A stretch of 64,000 nucleotides of DNA from Ramlibacter humi (GTDB lineage: Bacteria > Pseudomonadota > Gammaproteobacteria > Burkholderiales > Burkholderiaceae_C), in NCBI RefSeq assembly GCF_004681975.1, contig NZ_SMLK01000001.1:1426001-1490000 (forward strand), written 5' to 3'. The notes below the pieces were generated by a model. The model was not told the DNA's origin and did no database searches. It saw nothing but the letters and a program-made list of their open reading frames with translations. This document shows, piece after piece, positions 9,387-20,848 of the stretch. The first letter of the stretch is position 1. The number at the start of each line of letters is the position of its first letter. The position numbers were made by a program, and so were the translations under genes.

Positions 9387-10859
9387 TCAGTTCAGTTTGG
9401 AAGCAGACACTTGCTTCAGGAAGTTGGCGACGGACGCGTCCATGACGTCGGTGAAGGGCTTCGGGTACAGGCCCATGAACAGCACCGCGATGGCCAGCAG
9501 GCCCAGCATGAGGAATTCGCGCGCGTTGATGTCGGTGAGCTGGCGCACGTCGTCGTTGGCGACGGGGCCCAGGTACACGCGCTTGAACATCCACAGCGTG
9601 TAGGCGGCGCCGAAGATCAGCGCGGTGGCGGCGCCCAGGCCCAGCCAGAAGTTGGCCTTCACGGCGCCCAGGATGACCATCCATTCGCCGACGAAACCGG
9701 CGGTGGCGGGCAGGCCGCAGTTGGCCATGGAGAACAGCAGCGCGAACGCGGCGAAGTTGGGCATGGTGTTGATCACGCCGCCGTAGCTGGCGATCTCGCG
9801 CGAGTGCACGCGGTCGTACAGCACGCCGATGCACAGGAACATGGCGCCCGACACGAAGCCGTGCGCGATCATCTGCACCAGGCCGCCGGCGACGCCCAGC
9901 GGGCTGAAGATGAAGAAGCCCAGCGTGACGAAGCCCATGTGCGCCACCGACGAATAGGCCACCAGCTTCTTCATGTCCTGCTGCACCATCGCCACCAGGC
10001 CCACGTAGATCACGGCGATGAGCGACAGCGCGATGATCAGCCAGGCCCATTCGCGCGAGGCGTCCGGTGCGATGGGCATGGAAAAGCGCAGGAAACCGTA
10101 GGCACCCAGCTTCAGCATGATGGCCGCCAGCACCGCGGAGCCGCCGGTGGGCGCTTCCACGTGCACGTCGGGCAGCCAGGTGTGCACCGGCCACATCGGC
10201 ACCTTCACCGCGAAAGCGGCGAAGAACGCGAAGAACAGGAGCGTCTGCACGTTGCCGGCCAGCGGCAGCTGGTGCCACGCCAGGATGTCGAAAGTGTTGG
10301 ACTTGGAGTACAGGTACACCAGCGCCACCAGCATCAGCAGCGAGCCGAGCAGCGTGTACAGGAAGAACTTGAACGCCGCGTAGATCTTCCTCGGGCCGCC
10401 CCAGATGCCGATGATCAGGTACATCGGGATCAGCGTGGCCTCGAAGAACACGTAGAACAGCATCGCGTCCAGCGCGGTGAACACGCCGATCATCAGGCCC
10501 GAGAGGATCAGGAACGCGCCCATGTACTGGTTGACGCGTTCGGTGATCGCCTCCCACGCGGAGATGACGACGACGATCGTGATGAACGCCGTCAGCAGCA
10601 CGAACCAGAACGACAGGCCGTCCACGCCCAGGTGGTACTGGACGTTGAAGCGCTCGATCCACGGCGCCTTCTCGACGAACTGCATGTTCGCGGTGCCGGT
10701 GCGGAAGCCGGCCAGCAGCGGCAGCGTGACCAGGAAACTCACCACGGACCCGATGAGGGCGATCCAGCGCACGGCGCGGGCGTGCTCGTCGCGCCCCAGC
10801 GCGAGCAGCACGATGCCGAACAGCACCGGCGTCCAGATCGAAAGGCTCAAAACACCCAT
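9387..10859 (-). CDS. nuoM: NADH-quinone oxidoreductase subunit M
   Basis: The 490-residue antiporter-like membrane subunit of complex I has about 14 transmembrane helices. Typical segments are [38 protein letters not shown] (conserved Glu in the fifth helix), [20 protein letters not shown] and [19 protein letters not shown]. It pumps protons in the distal membrane arm next to NuoL. It lies 20 bases after nuoL and 4 before nuoN. The length is at the family norm and no anomaly is visible. Confidence 0.97.
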   Translation of the reverse strand: MGVLSLSIWTPVLFGIVLLALGRDEHARAVRWIALIGSVVSFLVTLPLLAGFRTGTANMQFVEKAPWIERFNVQYHLGVDGLSFWFVLLTAFITIVVVISAWEAITERVNQYMGAFLILSGLMIGVFTALDAMLFYVFFEATLIPMYLIIGIWGGPRKIYAAFKFFLYTLLGSLLMLVALVYLYSKSNTFDILAWHQLPLAGNVQTLLFFAFFAAFAVKVPMWPVHTWLPDVHVEAPTGGSAVLAAIMLKLGAYGFLRFSMPIAPDASREWAWLIIALSLIAVIYVGLVAMVQQDMKKLVAYSSVAHMGFVTLGFFIFSPLGVAGGLVQMIAHGFVSGAMFLCIGVLYDRVHSREIASYGGVINTMPNFAAFALLFSMANCGLPATAGFVGEWMVILGAVKANFWLGLGAATALIFGAAYTLWMFKRVYLGPVANDDVRQLTDINAREFLMLGLLAIAVLFMGLYPKPFTDVMDASVANFLKQVSASKLN

Positions 10860-10879
10860 TCTTGTTCTTCCCCTCGTTC

Positions 10880-12925
10880 TTATCGGATCAGCGCCAGCAA
10901 CTGGTCACGCCAGACGAAGCCGGTCATGAGGACAAACACGCCGACGATCATGGCCAGCGCGTAGTTGTACAGATAGCCGGACTGGAAGCGGCGCACGACG
11001 CCGGCGAACACGCCCACCAGGCGCGCGCTGCCGTTCACCACGGCGCCGTCGATCACCGCCTGGTCGCCGCCCTTCCACAGCCCCAGGCCAAGGCCGCGTG
11101 CCGCGCGGGCGACGACGTTCTCGTTGATCCAGTCCATGTAGTACTTGTTGTCCAGCAGCTTGTAGACCGGCTTCAGCGCGCCGGCGATCTTCGCGGGCAG
11201 CGCGGTGTTGACCATGTACAGGTAGTACGCCAGCGCGACGCCGGCGGCGGCCAGCCAGAACACCGGCGACGTCAGGCCGTGCAGCGCCATGGCGGCGGCG
11301 CCGTGGAATTCCTTGGCCATTTCCTCCAGGCCGGGATGGCGCTCGAGGTTGACGAAGATGGAATCCTTGAAGAAGTCGCCGTACAGCATCGGGCCGATGG
11401 CCAGGTAGCCGATGACCACCGAGGGGAACGCCAGCAGCACCAGCGGCGCCGTCACCACCCAGGGCGACTCGTGCGGCTCTTGGTGGTCGTCGTGGTGCCC
11501 GTGGTCGGGCTCCTCGTCGCTGTGGTGCACGTGGGGATTCTGGTCGTAGCGCTCCTTGCCGTGGAAGACCAGGAAGTACATGCGGAACGAATAGAACGCG
11601 GTGACGAACACGCCCGCCATGACAGCGAAGTACGCGAAACCGGCGCCGGGCAGCTTGGACAGGTGCACCGCCTCGATGATCGAGTCCTTGGAATAAAAGC
11701 CCGCGAACAGCGGCGTGCCGATCAGGGCCAGCGACCCCAGCAGCGAGGTGATCCAGGTCACCGGCATGTACTTGCGCACGCCGCCCATCCAGCGGATGTC
11801 CTGGTTGTGGTGCATGCCGATGATGACGGAGCCGGCGGCCAGGAACAGCAGCGCCTTGAAGAATGCGTGCGTCATCAGGTGGAACACCGCCACCGAGTAG
11901 GCCGAAGCGCCCAGCGCCACGGTCATGTACCCCAGCTGCGACAGCGTGGAGTACGCCACCACGCGCTTGATGTCGTTCTGGATGATGCCCAGGAAGCCCA
12001 TGAACAGCGCCGTGATGGCGCCGATGACCAGGATGAACGACAGCGCGGTGTCCGACAGCTCGAACAGCGGCGACATGCGGGCCACCATGAAGATGCCCGC
12101 GGTCACCATCGTCGCCGCGTGGATCAGCGCGGAGATGGGCGTGGGGCCTTCCATGGAATCGGGCAGCCACACGTGCAGCGGGAACTGCGCGCTCTTGCCC
12201 ATGGCGCCGATGAACAGGCAGATGCAGGTGACGGTGACCAGCATCCAGTCGGTGCCGGGGAACGTCAGCTTGGCGAACTCCTCGGCCTTGGCGAAGGTCT
12301 CGGCGTAATTCAGCGTGCCCGCGTAGGCGGCGATCAGGCCGATGCCCAGGATGAAGCCGAAGTCGCCGACCCGGTTGACCAGGAAGGCCTTCATGTTGGC
12401 GAAGATGGCGCTGGGCTTGGTGAACCAGAAGCCGATCAGCAGGTAGGACACCAGGCCCACCGCTTCCCAGCCGAAGAACAGCTGCAGGAAGTTGTTGCTC
12501 ATGACCAGCATGAGCATCGAGAAGGTGAAGAGCGAGATGTAGGCGAAGAAGCGGTTGTAGCCGTCGTCCTCTTCCATGTACCCGATGGTGTAGATGTGCA
12601 CCATCAGCGACACGAAGGTCACCACGCACATCATCATGGCCGTGAGGCCATCGATGAGGAAGCCGACTTCCATCTTCAGGCCGCCGACCACCATCCACTC
12701 GTAGATGGTGGCGTTGAAGCGCGCGCCGTCCAGCGCCACGCTCTTGAGCGTCATGGCGGAGATGACGAAGGCCACCAGCACGCCCAGGATGGTGAACGTG
12801 TGTGACAGGCGCCGGCCGATCCAGTTGCCGCCGAACGTGGTGCCGAAGATGCCCGCGATCACCGCGCCGGCCAGGGGGGCCAGCGGAACGGCGAGCAGGG
12901 TCGATGCGTTGAGTGTCTGACTCAT
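10880..12925 (-). CDS. nuoL: NADH-quinone oxidoreductase subunit L
   Basis: This 681-residue protein is the terminal antiporter-like subunit, including the long lateral amphipathic helix near the C-terminus. Signature segments include FGWEAVGLVSYLLIGFWFTK, GKSAQFPLHVWLPDSMEGPT and DIKRVVAYSTLSQLGYMTVA. A cytosolic/periplasmic loop at about residues 460-488 is rich in His and acidic residues (eight His in about 22 residues, HVHHSDEEPDHGHHDDHQEP), an insertion seen in betaproteobacterial NuoL as far as I recall. The gene is 28 bases after nuoK. It should translocate protons at the tip of the membrane arm. Confidence 0.97.
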   Translation of the reverse strand: MSQTLNASTLLAVPLAPLAGAVIAGIFGTTFGGNWIGRRLSHTFTILGVLVAFVISAMTLKSVALDGARFNATIYEWMVVGGLKMEVGFLIDGLTAMMMCVVTFVSLMVHIYTIGYMEEDDGYNRFFAYISLFTFSMLMLVMSNNFLQLFFGWEAVGLVSYLLIGFWFTKPSAIFANMKAFLVNRVGDFGFILGIGLIAAYAGTLNYAETFAKAEEFAKLTFPGTDWMLVTVTCICLFIGAMGKSAQFPLHVWLPDSMEGPTPISALIHAATMVTAGIFMVARMSPLFELSDTALSFILVIGAITALFMGFLGIIQNDIKRVVAYSTLSQLGYMTVALGASAYSVAVFHLMTHAFFKALLFLAAGSVIIGMHHNQDIRWMGGVRKYMPVTWITSLLGSLALIGTPLFAGFYSKDSIIEAVHLSKLPGAGFAYFAVMAGVFVTAFYSFRMYFLVFHGKERYDQNPHVHHSDEEPDHGHHDDHQEPHESPWVVTAPLVLLAFPSVVIGYLAIGPMLYGDFFKDSIFVNLERHPGLEEMAKEFHGAAAMALHGLTSPVFWLAAAGVALAYYLYMVNTALPAKIAGALKPVYKLLDNKYYMDWINENVVARAARGLGLGLWKGGDQAVIDGAVVNGSARLVGVFAGVVRRFQSGYLYNYALAMIVGVFVLMTGFVWRDQLLALIR

Positions 12926-12953
12926 GTTTCTTCCGGGCTTGTTCTTCTGCGGC

Positions 12954-13262
12954 TCAGCCCTTGAGCTCGTTCAGTTCTTCGACGTTGATGCTCGACTTGT
13001 TGCGGAACAGCAGCACGAGGATGGCCAGGCCGATGGCGGATTCCGCGGCCGCCACCGTGAGGATGAAGAACACGAACACCTGCCCATGCATGTCGCCCAG
13101 GTAGTAGGAGAAGGCGACGAAATTCATGTTGACCGCCAGCAGCATCAGCTCGATGGCCATCAGCAGCACGATGAGGTTGCGGCGGTTCAGGAAGATGCCC
13201 ACCACCGACAGCGCGAACAGGATCGCGCCGAGCGACAGGAAGTGGCCCAGGGTGAGGCTCAT
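12954..13262 (-). CDS. nuoK: NADH-quinone oxidoreductase subunit K
   Basis: The 102-residue protein has three transmembrane helices. [20 protein letters not shown] contains the conserved membrane-embedded glutamate, and [20 protein letters not shown] contains the second conserved Glu; both are part of the proton path of complex I (E-channel). The start overlaps the nuoJ stop by 4 bases. Size and motifs are standard for NuoK/ND4L. Confidence 0.97.
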   Translation of the reverse strand: MSLTLGHFLSLGAILFALSVVGIFLNRRNLIVLLMAIELMLLAVNMNFVAFSYYLGDMHGQVFVFFILTVAAAESAIGLAILVLLFRNKSSINVEELNELKG

Positions 13263-13936
13263 GCCTTGGCTCCTTCAGCGGCGGCGGCCGGCTCGGGTTG
13301 CGGCGCCGCGACCACCGGCGGCATCTGCACGATGCGCAGGCGGTCGGCCTTGCGCACCTTCACCTGCAGGCCCGGGTCCATGTGCTTGCTGTCCTTGCGC
13401 TGGCGCAGCGTCAGCGCGATGGCGGCGACGATGGCCACCAGCAGCAGCACGGCCGCGATCTCCAGCGGGTACAGGTATTCGGAGTACAGCAGCTTGCCCA
13501 GTTCCTTGGTGTTGGACACCTGGGCCACCGCCTGGCCGGTGGTCTGCGCCACCTGCGCCACAGCCGGCCCCACCTTGGGTTCGATCGCCGGACGGAAGCC
13601 GCCCATCAGCACCGCCGCCATTTCCAGCGCGATGACCACGCCGACCAGCGCGGCCAGCGGGAAGTGTTTCCAGAAGCCCGCCCGCAGCGCCGCGGTGTCG
13701 ATGTCCAGCATCATCACCACGAAGAGGAACAGCACCATCACCGCCCCCACGTACACCAGCACGAGGGAGATGGCCAGGAACTCGGCCTTCAGCAGGATCC
13801 ACACGGCGGCGGCCTGGAAGAAGGCCAGCACCAGGTACAGCGCCGCGTACACCGGGTTGCGCGCCGTGATCACCCGGAAGGCCGCGAACAGCAGCACCGC
13901 CGAGAACAGGTAGAAGAAGCCCGTCTTGATGTCCAT
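13259..13936 (-). CDS. nuoJ: NADH-quinone oxidoreductase subunit J
   Basis: The 225-residue protein has five transmembrane helices in residues 1-170; [20 protein letters not shown] and [20 protein letters not shown] are the conserved parts, the latter including the pi-bulge third helix. The C-terminal 50 residues are a soluble tail rich in Pro and Ala, longer than in E. coli but usual for this order. It is the ND6-type membrane subunit of complex I. It is 21 bases after nuoI and overlaps nuoK by 4 bases. Confidence 0.96.
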   Translation of the reverse strand: MDIKTGFFYLFSAVLLFAAFRVITARNPVYAALYLVLAFFQAAAVWILLKAEFLAISLVLVYVGAVMVLFLFVVMMLDIDTAALRAGFWKHFPLAALVGVVIALEMAAVLMGGFRPAIEPKVGPAVAQVAQTTGQAVAQVSNTKELGKLLYSEYLYPLEIAAVLLLVAIVAAIALTLRQRKDSKHMDPGLQVKVRKADRLRIVQMPPVVAAPQPEPAAAAEGAKA

Positions 13937-13957
13937 GTCGTTGTCGTCCCGGGCCGT

Positions 13958-14479
13958 TCAGCGGTACTTGGCGTCCGCGGCCTTGCGCTCGGCGATCTCC
14001 GCCTCGTAGCGGTCGCCCACCGCCAGCAGCATGTCCTTGGTGTAGTACAGGTCGCCGCGCTTCTCGCCGTGGTATTCCAGGATGTGGGTCTCGACGATGG
14101 AATCGACCGGGCAGCTTTCCTCGCAGAAGCCGCAGAAGATGCACTTGGTCAGGTCGATGTCGTAGCGCGTGGTGCGGCGCGTGCCGTCGGTGCGCTGGTC
14201 GCTCTCGATGGTGATGGCCAGCGCCGGGCACACGGCTTCGCACAGCTTGCAGGCGATGCAGCGCTCTTCGCCATTGGGGTAGCGGCGCAGCGCGTGCAGG
14301 CCGCGGAAGCGCGGGCTGAGCGGCGTCTTCTCTTCCGGGAACTGCACCGTGATCTTGCGGGCGAAGAAGTACTTGCCCGTGATGCGCAGGCCCTTGAACA
14401 GCTCCACCAGCAGGAAGCTGGAGAGGAAGTCCTTCAGCGAGAAGGCCGAGGGCTCGCGTTGGAGGGTTTGGGTGGACAT
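13958..14479 (-). CDS. nuoI: NADH-quinone oxidoreductase subunit I (2 x [4Fe-4S])
   Basis: This 173-residue ferredoxin-like subunit has two CxxCxxCxxxCP motifs: Cys74, 77, 80 with Cys84 ([12 protein letters not shown]) and Cys113, 116, 119 with Cys123 ([12 protein letters not shown]). They bind clusters N6a and N6b, which pass electrons from NuoG toward NuoB in the peripheral arm of complex I. An N-terminal amphipathic segment (about residues 15-40) docks to the membrane. The gene sits 4 bases after nuoH. Confidence 0.97.
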   Translation of the reverse strand: MSTQTLQREPSAFSLKDFLSSFLLVELFKGLRITGKYFFARKITVQFPEEKTPLSPRFRGLHALRRYPNGEERCIACKLCEAVCPALAITIESDQRTDGTRRTTRYDIDLTKCIFCGFCEESCPVDSIVETHILEYHGEKRGDLYYTKDMLLAVGDRYEAEIAERKAADAKYR

Positions 14480-14483
14480 CGCG

Positions 14484-15560
14484 TTATTTCCAGATGTTCC
14501 AGGGGGTCTGCATCCAGGCGCCCACCACGATCAGCCAGACCAGCGTGACCGGGATGAAGATCTTCCAGCCCAGGCGCATGATCTGGTCATAGCGGTAGCG
14601 CGGGAAGGTGGAGCGCACCCACAGGAACAGGGTGACCACCACGCCAGTCTTGGCGAACAGCCAGATCCAGCCGGGGATGAACGAGAGGAAGCCGAACGGG
14701 GGCAGCCAGCCGCCCAGGAACATGGTGACGGCCAGGATGGAGACCAGCCACATGTTGGCGTACTCAGCCAGGAAGAACATGGCGAAGCTCATGCCCGAGT
14801 ACTCGATCATGTGGCCGGCGACGATCTCCGACTCGCCTTCCACCACGTCGAACGGGTGGCGGTTGGTTTCGGCCAGGCCCGAGATGAAGTAGACGGCGAA
14901 GATGGGCAGCAGCGGCAGCCAGTTCCACGACAGGAAGTTGATGCCGTTCGATGCGAAGTGGCCCTTGGCCTGCGACATCACCACGTCGGTCATGTTCAGG
15001 CTGCCGGTGACCATCAGCACCACCACCAGCGCGAAGCCCATGGCGATCTCGTAGCTGACCATCTGGGCCGACGCGCGAAGCGCGCCCAGGAAGGCGTACT
15101 TCGAGTTGGAGGCCCAGCCCGCGATGATGACGCCGTACACCTCCATCGAGGTGATGGCCATCAGGAACAGCAGGCCGGCGTTGATGTTGGACAGCGCGAC
15201 GTCGGGGCCGAACGGGATGACTGCCCACGCGGCCAGCGCCGGCATGATGGTCATGATGGGGCCGAGCACGAACAGGCCCTTGTTGGCCACCGTCGGGAGG
15301 ATGATCTCCTTGGTCAGCAGCTTCAGCGCGTCGGCGATGGGCGTCAGCAGGCCGAAGGGGCCGATGCGGTTGGGACCCGGGCGCAGCTGCGTGAAGCCGA
15401 TGGCCTTGCGTTCCCACAGCGTGAGGTAGGCCACGGCGCCCATCAGGGGCGCGACCACCAGCACGATCTTGATCAGGGTCCACACCACCGGCCAGCCGGC
15501 GGCGGTCCACCACGGGGCGGCGATCAGCCCGTTGCCGAAGCCGTAGATCGTGTCGATCAT
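14484..15560 (-). CDS. nuoH: NADH-quinone oxidoreductase subunit H
   Basis: The 358-residue ND1-type membrane subunit forms much of the ubiquinone-binding chamber. Conserved segments include [40 protein letters not shown] and the loop [20 protein letters not shown] with its cluster of acidic residues near the quinone cavity. It has about eight transmembrane helices and a normal length. Its start overlaps the nuoG stop by 4 bases and nuoI follows after 4 bases. Confidence 0.97.
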   Translation of the reverse strand: MIDTIYGFGNGLIAAPWWTAAGWPVVWTLIKIVLVVAPLMGAVAYLTLWERKAIGFTQLRPGPNRIGPFGLLTPIADALKLLTKEIILPTVANKGLFVLGPIMTIMPALAAWAVIPFGPDVALSNINAGLLFLMAITSMEVYGVIIAGWASNSKYAFLGALRASAQMVSYEIAMGFALVVVLMVTGSLNMTDVVMSQAKGHFASNGINFLSWNWLPLLPIFAVYFISGLAETNRHPFDVVEGESEIVAGHMIEYSGMSFAMFFLAEYANMWLVSILAVTMFLGGWLPPFGFLSFIPGWIWLFAKTGVVVTLFLWVRSTFPRYRYDQIMRLGWKIFIPVTLVWLIVVGAWMQTPWNIWK

Positions 15561-17722
15561 GCCGGCACCTCCTCGCGGCGGGCCGCGCGCATGGCGCGCT
15601 GCGCCTCGGTCAGGCCGGCCTGGCCGTCAGCGGTGAGCTGCAGCGATTCGGCGCGGCGGACGATGGGGTCCAGCTGGTAGATGGCCGCGGCCGCCGGCGT
15701 GCCGGCACCGGCCGACAAGTCGATGGAGGCCGACGTGCGGTTGGACAGCTTGCCGCCCTGCACCATCGCCTGGTCCTTGCCGTCCGCGCCGCGCGCGGCG
15801 GCCAGCACCTCGTTGGACGACTCGAAGTCGAAGCCCTGCAGGCCCAGCAGGTTGCCCAGCACGCGCAGCACCTTCCACGCGGGACGGGTATCGCCCAGCG
15901 GCTTCACGACGGCGTGGAACGACTGCACGCGGCCTTCGGCGTTGACGAAGGTGCCGGGCGTTTCGGTCCAGGGCGCGATGGGCAGCAGCACGTCGCTGAA
16001 CTCGAGGTTCGAGACGAACGGGCTGAGCGTGACCACCATGTCGGCCTTGCCCAGGGCTTCCTTCGCAGCGGCGCCTGCGGCGGAATCGAACTCGGGCTCG
16101 GTGTTCAGCAGGATGGCGGCCTTGAGCCCGCCGGACAGCATCTGCGCGGCGTTCAGGCCGTCCTGCCCCGGCAGCGCGTTCACCAGCTGCGCGCCGACCG
16201 TGTTGGCGGCTTCGGTGAGGAAGCCGACGGACGCGCCGGTGGCTTCGCCGATCCATTGCGCCAGCGCGAGCAGCGAAGCGGCATTGGCGTGGTGCGTGGC
16301 GGCGTTGCCCAGCAGGATGGCCTTGCGTTCGCCGGAAGCCAGCGAAGCGGCGATGGTCTTGGCGGCATCGGTGGCGTTGCCTTGCGCGGGCGCGGACTTG
16401 CCTTGCGCCTGCGCGACGGCGACGGCCACGTCGGCCAGCGCCTGAGCCCATTGGCCAGCGGGCACGGTGACCGACGAAGCGATGGGCATGGCCCAGTCGT
16501 GGTCCACGTCATGGATGCGCGACACCTGCGCACCCTTGCGCTGGGCCGCGCGCACGCGCAGAGCGAACAGCGGATGGTCCTTGCGCAGGTTGGAGCCGAC
16601 GACCAGCACGCGCTGCAGCTCTGACAGCGAAGCGATGCTGGTACCCAGCCAGCGAACACCTTCCGAAGCGGTGAACTGGGCGTTGCGCAGGCGGTAATCG
16701 ATGTTCTCGGAGCCCAGGCCGCGCACCAGCTGGCCGGCCAAGAACAGTTCCTCGACGGTCGAATGCGGGCTGGCCAGCAGGCCGATGGCGCCGGCGCCGT
16801 GGTCGCCCCTGATCTGCTTCAGGCCGTTGGCCACGTACTCCAGCGCGGTCTGCCAGTCGACCTGCTTCCACTCGCCGCCCTGCTTGAGCATGGGCGCGGT
16901 GAGACGCTGGTCGCTGTTGAGCGCCTCGTACGAGAAGCGGTCGCGGTCGGCCAGCCAGCACTCGTTGACGGCCTCGTTCTCCAGCGGCAGCACCCGCATC
17001 ACGCGGTTGTTCTTCACCTGCACGATGAGGTTGGCGCCAGAAGCATCGTGCGGCGCGACCGACTTGCGGCGCGACAGCTCCCAGTTGCGGGCGGTGTAGC
17101 GGAAAGGCTTGCTGGTGAGCGCGCCCACCGGGCACAGGTCGATCATGTTGCCGGAGACTTCGGAATCGACCGTGTCGCCCAGCACCGTGGTGATCTCGGA
17201 ATGCTCGCCGCGGTGGATCATGCCCAGCTCCATCACGCCGGCCACTTCCTGGCCGAAGCGCACGCAACGGGTGCAGTGGATGCAGCGGCTCATCTCCTCC
17301 ATCGAGATGAGCGGGCCCACGTCCTTGTGCAGCACGACGCGCTTCTCTTCTTCATAGCGCGAAGAGGAGCCGCCGTAGCCCACGGCCAGGTCCTGCAGCT
17401 GGCATTCGCCGCCCTGGTCGCAGATGGGGCAGTCCAGCGGGTGGTTGATCAGCAGGAACTCCATCACCGACTGCTGGGCCTTGATGGCCTTGTCGCTGCG
17501 GGTGTGGACCACCATGCCGTTGGTCACCGGCGTGGCGCACGCCGGCATCGGCTTGGGCGCCTTCTCCACGTCCACCAGGCACATGCGGCAGTTGGCGGCG
17601 ATGGAGAGCTTCTTGTGGTAGCAGAAATGCGGGATGTAGGTCCCCGCCTTCTCGGCCGCATGCATGACCATGCTGCCGTCGGCGATTTCGACCTTTTGTC
17701 CGTCGAGAGTGATTTCAGCCAT
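15557..17722 (-). CDS. nuoG: NADH-quinone oxidoreductase subunit G
   Basis: I place the start at ATG 17722 ([16 protein letters not shown]), 8 bases after nuoF; an open frame continues 81 codons upstream but that part is nuoF read out of frame. The 721-residue protein has an N-terminal [2Fe-2S] ferredoxin domain (Cys34, 45, 48, 62), a His/Cys [4Fe-4S] motif ([16 protein letters not shown], Cys98, 101, 107), a second [4Fe-4S] set in [14 protein letters not shown] and a C-terminal molybdopterin-oxidoreductase-like domain without cofactor role. It carries several clusters of the NADH-to-quinone chain in complex I. Confidence 0.96.
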   Translation of the reverse strand: MAEITLDGQKVEIADGSMVMHAAEKAGTYIPHFCYHKKLSIAANCRMCLVDVEKAPKPMPACATPVTNGMVVHTRSDKAIKAQQSVMEFLLINHPLDCPICDQGGECQLQDLAVGYGGSSSRYEEEKRVVLHKDVGPLISMEEMSRCIHCTRCVRFGQEVAGVMELGMIHRGEHSEITTVLGDTVDSEVSGNMIDLCPVGALTSKPFRYTARNWELSRRKSVAPHDASGANLIVQVKNNRVMRVLPLENEAVNECWLADRDRFSYEALNSDQRLTAPMLKQGGEWKQVDWQTALEYVANGLKQIRGDHGAGAIGLLASPHSTVEELFLAGQLVRGLGSENIDYRLRNAQFTASEGVRWLGTSIASLSELQRVLVVGSNLRKDHPLFALRVRAAQRKGAQVSRIHDVDHDWAMPIASSVTVPAGQWAQALADVAVAVAQAQGKSAPAQGNATDAAKTIAASLASGERKAILLGNAATHHANAASLLALAQWIGEATGASVGFLTEAANTVGAQLVNALPGQDGLNAAQMLSGGLKAAILLNTEPEFDSAAGAAAKEALGKADMVVTLSPFVSNLEFSDVLLPIAPWTETPGTFVNAEGRVQSFHAVVKPLGDTRPAWKVLRVLGNLLGLQGFDFESSNEVLAAARGADGKDQAMVQGGKLSNRTSASIDLSAGAGTPAAAAIYQLDPIVRRAESLQLTADGQAGLTEAQRAMRAARREEVPA

Positions 17723-17730
17723 AGGTGTTC

Positions 17731-19095
17731 TCAGGCCCTCGCGCCGGCAGGCACCGGCTGCGACGGGTCGGGCTGCGGATCGGTCCGCTTGATCTTGGCG
17801 GCGAACTCGTGCCGGAAGTGCTTGATCATGGCGCGCACCGGCATCGCCGCCGCGTCGCCGAGCGCGCAGATGGTGCGGCCCTGGATGTTGTCGGCCACCG
17901 AGTTCAGCAAGTCCAGGTCGGCCGGCTTGCCGTGGCCGTTGTGGATGCGGTCGACCACGCGCCACAGCCAGCCCGTGCCTTCACGGCAGGGCGTGCACTG
18001 GCCGCAGGACTCGTGCATGTAGAAGTACGACAGGCGCAGCAGGCTTTCCACCATGTCGCGCGTCTCGTCCATCACGATGACCGCGCCGGAGCCCAGCATG
18101 GAGCCCGCCTTGGCGATGGAGTCGTAGTCCATCGTGCAGTTCATCATGATGTCGGCGGGCAGCACCGGCGCGGAGGAACCGCCCGGGATCACCGCCTTCA
18201 GCTGGCGGCCACCGCGCACGCCACCGCACAGTTCCAGCAGCTTGCTGAAGGGCGTGCCCAGCGGAATCTCGTAGTTGCCGGGCAGCTCGACGTCGCCGGA
18301 CACCGAGAAGATCTTGGTGCCGCCGTTGTTCGGCTTGCCGCATTCGAGGTAGGCCTGGCCGCCGTTGCGGATGATCCAGGGCACCGCCGCGAACGTCTCG
18401 GTGTTGTTGATCGTGGTGGGCTTGCCGTACAGGCCGAAGCTGGCCGGGAAAGGCGGCTTGAAGCGCGGCTGGCCCTTCTTGCCTTCCAGTGATTCCAGCA
18501 GCGCCGTCTCTTCGCCGCAGATGTACGCGCCGAAGCCGTGCGACGCGTGCAGCTGGAAGCTGAAGCTGCTGCCCAGGATGTTGTTGCCCAGGTAGCCGGC
18601 CGCGCGGGCTTCTTCCAGCGCCTCTTCGAAGCGTTCGTACACCTGGAAGATCTCGCCGTGGATGTAGTTGTAGCCCACGGTGATGCCCATGGCGTAGGCC
18701 GCGATGATCATGCCTTCGATGACCATGTGCGGGTTGTACGCCAGCAGGTCGCGGTCCTTGCAGGTGCCCGGCTCGCCCTCGTCGGAGTTGCACACCAGGT
18801 ACTTCTGGCCGGGGAACTGGCGCGGCATGAAGGACCACTTCAGGCCGGTGGGAAAGCCCGCGCCGCCGCGACCACGCAGCGCCGATTCCTTCATCGTGGC
18901 GATCACCTGGTCCTGCGTGAGGCCTTCGCTGATGATCTTCTTCAGCGCGGCATAGCCTTCGCGCGCCTCGTAGTCCTTCAGGCGCCAGTTGGTGCCGTCC
19001 AGGTCCTTGTAGATCTGCGGGTTGATGTGGCGGCCGTGGAAGCAGGTCTGCACGCCGGTGGCGGCGAACTGCTGGAGCACTTGCTGGGCGTTCAT
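17731..19095 (-). CDS. nuoF: NADH-quinone oxidoreductase subunit F (NADH/FMN binding)
   Basis: The start is ATG 19095 ([10 protein letters not shown]), which shares one base with the nuoE stop; a longer open frame upstream is shadow. The 454-residue protein has the glycine-rich [15 protein letters not shown] motif for [22 protein letters not shown] of the flavin site, and the N3 [4Fe-4S] ligands Cys364, 367, 370 ([11 protein letters not shown]) and Cys410. It is the entry point where NADH reduces FMN in complex I. A Pro-rich tail of about 15 residues follows the conserved core. Confidence 0.97.
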   Translation of the reverse strand: MNAQQVLQQFAATGVQTCFHGRHINPQIYKDLDGTNWRLKDYEAREGYAALKKIISEGLTQDQVIATMKESALRGRGGAGFPTGLKWSFMPRQFPGQKYLVCNSDEGEPGTCKDRDLLAYNPHMVIEGMIIAAYAMGITVGYNYIHGEIFQVYERFEEALEEARAAGYLGNNILGSSFSFQLHASHGFGAYICGEETALLESLEGKKGQPRFKPPFPASFGLYGKPTTINNTETFAAVPWIIRNGGQAYLECGKPNNGGTKIFSVSGDVELPGNYEIPLGTPFSKLLELCGGVRGGRQLKAVIPGGSSAPVLPADIMMNCTMDYDSIAKAGSMLGSGAVIVMDETRDMVESLLRLSYFYMHESCGQCTPCREGTGWLWRVVDRIHNGHGKPADLDLLNSVADNIQGRTICALGDAAAMPVRAMIKHFRHEFAAKIKRTDPQPDPSQPVPAGARA

Positions 19096-19589
19096 CACTT
19101 GCCCTCCGAAGCCTTGAGGCCGTCCACCAGCTGGTCGAGCTTGTCGTTGCTCATGAAGCTGCACATGGTGCGGTCGTTCACCAGCATCACCGGCGAGTCG
19201 GCGCACGCGCCCAGGCACTCGCTCTGCTGCAGCGTGAACAGGCCGTCGGCCGTGGTCTCGCCCATGCGGATGCCCAGCTTCTTTTCCAGGTGGTGCAGCG
19301 CCTTGGCGCCGTCGCGCAGCTGGCAAGGCAGGTTGGTGCAGACGTTCAGCTTGAACTTGCCGACCGGCTGCTGGTTGTACATGTTGTAGAAGGTGGTGAC
19401 CTCGTGCACCGCGATCGCGGGCATGCCCAGGTAGGCCGCCACTTCCTTCTCGGCGTCCTGGCTGACGAAGCCCTGCTCCTGCTGCACGATGGACAGGCAC
19501 GCCATCACGGCCGACTGCTTCTGCTCGGCCGGGTACTTGGCCACTTCGCGGTCGAAGCGGGCGCGGTTGGAATCGTTGATGACGGTCAT
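19095..19589 (-). CDS. nuoE: NADH-quinone oxidoreductase subunit E ([2Fe-2S])
   Basis: The start is taken at ATG 19589 ([20 protein letters not shown]), 5 bases after nuoD. The 164-residue protein has a thioredoxin-like fold with the N1a [2Fe-2S] ligands Cys84 and Cys89 (CTNLPCQL) and Cys125 and Cys129 (ECLGACA). It pairs with NuoF in the NADH dehydrogenase module of complex I. The stop overlaps the nuoF start by one base, indicating coupled synthesis of the two partners. Confidence 0.97.
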   Translation of the reverse strand: MTVINDSNRARFDREVAKYPAEQKQSAVMACLSIVQQEQGFVSQDAEKEVAAYLGMPAIAVHEVTTFYNMYNQQPVGKFKLNVCTNLPCQLRDGAKALHHLEKKLGIRMGETTADGLFTLQQSECLGACADSPVMLVNDRTMCSFMSNDKLDQLVDGLKASEGK

Positions 19590-19594
19590 GCGTC

Positions 19595-20848
19595 TTACCG
19601 GTCGATTTCGCCGAACACGATGTCCATCGTGCCGATGATGGCCACGGCGTCGGCGATCATGTGGCCGCGGCCCATCTCGTCCAGCGCCGCCAGGTGCGGG
19701 AAGCCCGGCGCGCGGATCTTCAGGCGGTACGGCTTGTTGGCGCCGTCGCTCACGATGTAGATGCCGAACTCGCCCTTGGGGTGTTCCACCGCGGCGTAGG
19801 CCTCGCCTTCGGGCACGCGGAAGCCTTCGGAGAAGAGCTTGAAGTGGTGGATCAGCTCCTCCATGTTGCTCTTCATGCTCTCGCGGTCGGGCGGCGCCAC
19901 CTTGTGGTTGTCGGTGATCACCGGGCCCGGGTTGGCGCGCAGCCACTGCACGCACTGCTGGATGATGCGGTTGGACTCGCGCATCTCCTGCACGCGCACC
20001 AGGTAGCGGTCGTAGCAGTCGCCTTCCTTGCCCAGCGGGATGTCGAAGTCCATCTTCCCGTAGACCTCGTACGGCTGTGTCTTGCGCAGGTCCCAGGCGA
20101 TGCCGCTGCCGCGCAGCATGGGGCCGGTGAAGCCCAGGTTCAGCGCGCGCTCCGGCGTGACGACGCCGATGCCCACGGTGCGCTGCTTCCAGATGCGGTT
20201 GTCGGTCAGCAGCGTCTCGTACTCGTCGACGTAGCCGGGGAAGCGCTGGGTGAAGCTGTCGATGAAGTCCAGCAGCGTGCCCGAGCGGTCCTCGTTCATG
20301 CGCTTGATCTCGCGCTCGTTGCGGACCTTGCTGGCCTTGTACAGCGGCATGCTGTCGGGCAGGTCGCGGTACACGCCGCCCGGGCGGAAGTAAGCCGCAT
20401 GCATGCGCGCGCCCGAGACCGCTTCGTACATGTCGAAGATGTCTTCCCGCTCGCGGAAGCAGTAGATCAGCATGTTCATCGCGCCGCAGTCCAGCCCGTG
20501 CGCGCCCAGCCACAGCAGGTGGTTGAGCAGGCGCGTGAGCTCGCTGAACATGACGCGGATGTACTGCGCGCGGACAGGCACCTCGATGCCCATCAGCTTC
20601 TCGATGGCCAGGCAGTAGGCATGCTCGTTGGACATCATCGACACGTAGTCGAGGCGGTCCATGTACGGCAGGTTCTGGATGAAGGTGCGCGTCTCGGCCA
20701 GCTTCTCGGTGGCGCGGTGCAGGAGGCCGATGTGCGGGTCGGCGCGCTGGATGACTTCGCCGTCCAGTTCCAGCACCAGGCGCAGCACGCCGTGCGCGGC
20801 CGGGTGCTGGGGGCCGAAGTTGAGCGTGTAGTTCTTGATTTCAGCCAT
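19595..20848 (-). CDS. nuoD: NADH-quinone oxidoreductase subunit D
   Basis: The 417-residue protein is the 49-kDa-type subunit, homologous to the large subunit of [NiFe] hydrogenases but without metal site. [20 protein letters not shown] supplies the conserved His of the quinone pocket, and [20 protein letters not shown] is also typical. Together with NuoB it forms the quinone-reducing site. It overlaps nuoC by 8 bases; in this order nuoC and nuoD remain separate genes, unlike the fused nuoCD of enterobacteria. Confidence 0.97.
   Translation of the reverse strand: MAEIKNYTLNFGPQHPAAHGVLRLVLELDGEVIQRADPHIGLLHRATEKLAETRTFIQNLPYMDRLDYVSMMSNEHAYCLAIEKLMGIEVPVRAQYIRVMFSELTRLLNHLLWLGAHGLDCGAMNMLIYCFREREDIFDMYEAVSGARMHAAYFRPGGVYRDLPDSMPLYKASKVRNEREIKRMNEDRSGTLLDFIDSFTQRFPGYVDEYETLLTDNRIWKQRTVGIGVVTPERALNLGFTGPMLRGSGIAWDLRKTQPYEVYGKMDFDIPLGKEGDCYDRYLVRVQEMRESNRIIQQCVQWLRANPGPVITDNHKVAPPDRESMKSNMEELIHHFKLFSEGFRVPEGEAYAAVEHPKGEFGIYIVSDGANKPYRLKIRAPGFPHLAALDEMGRGHMIADAVAIIGTMDIVFGEIDR

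Noticed and set aside
9291-12805. Two long plus-strand open frames opposite nuoM and nuoL
   Set aside because: They have no hydrophobic segments or motifs and a composition typical of antisense shadow; nuoM and nuoL are unambiguous.
17723-17965. 81-codon N-terminal extension of nuoG
   Set aside because: It overlaps nuoF out of frame, is Arg-rich and absent from the family; the start at 17722 begins the conserved ferredoxin domain.
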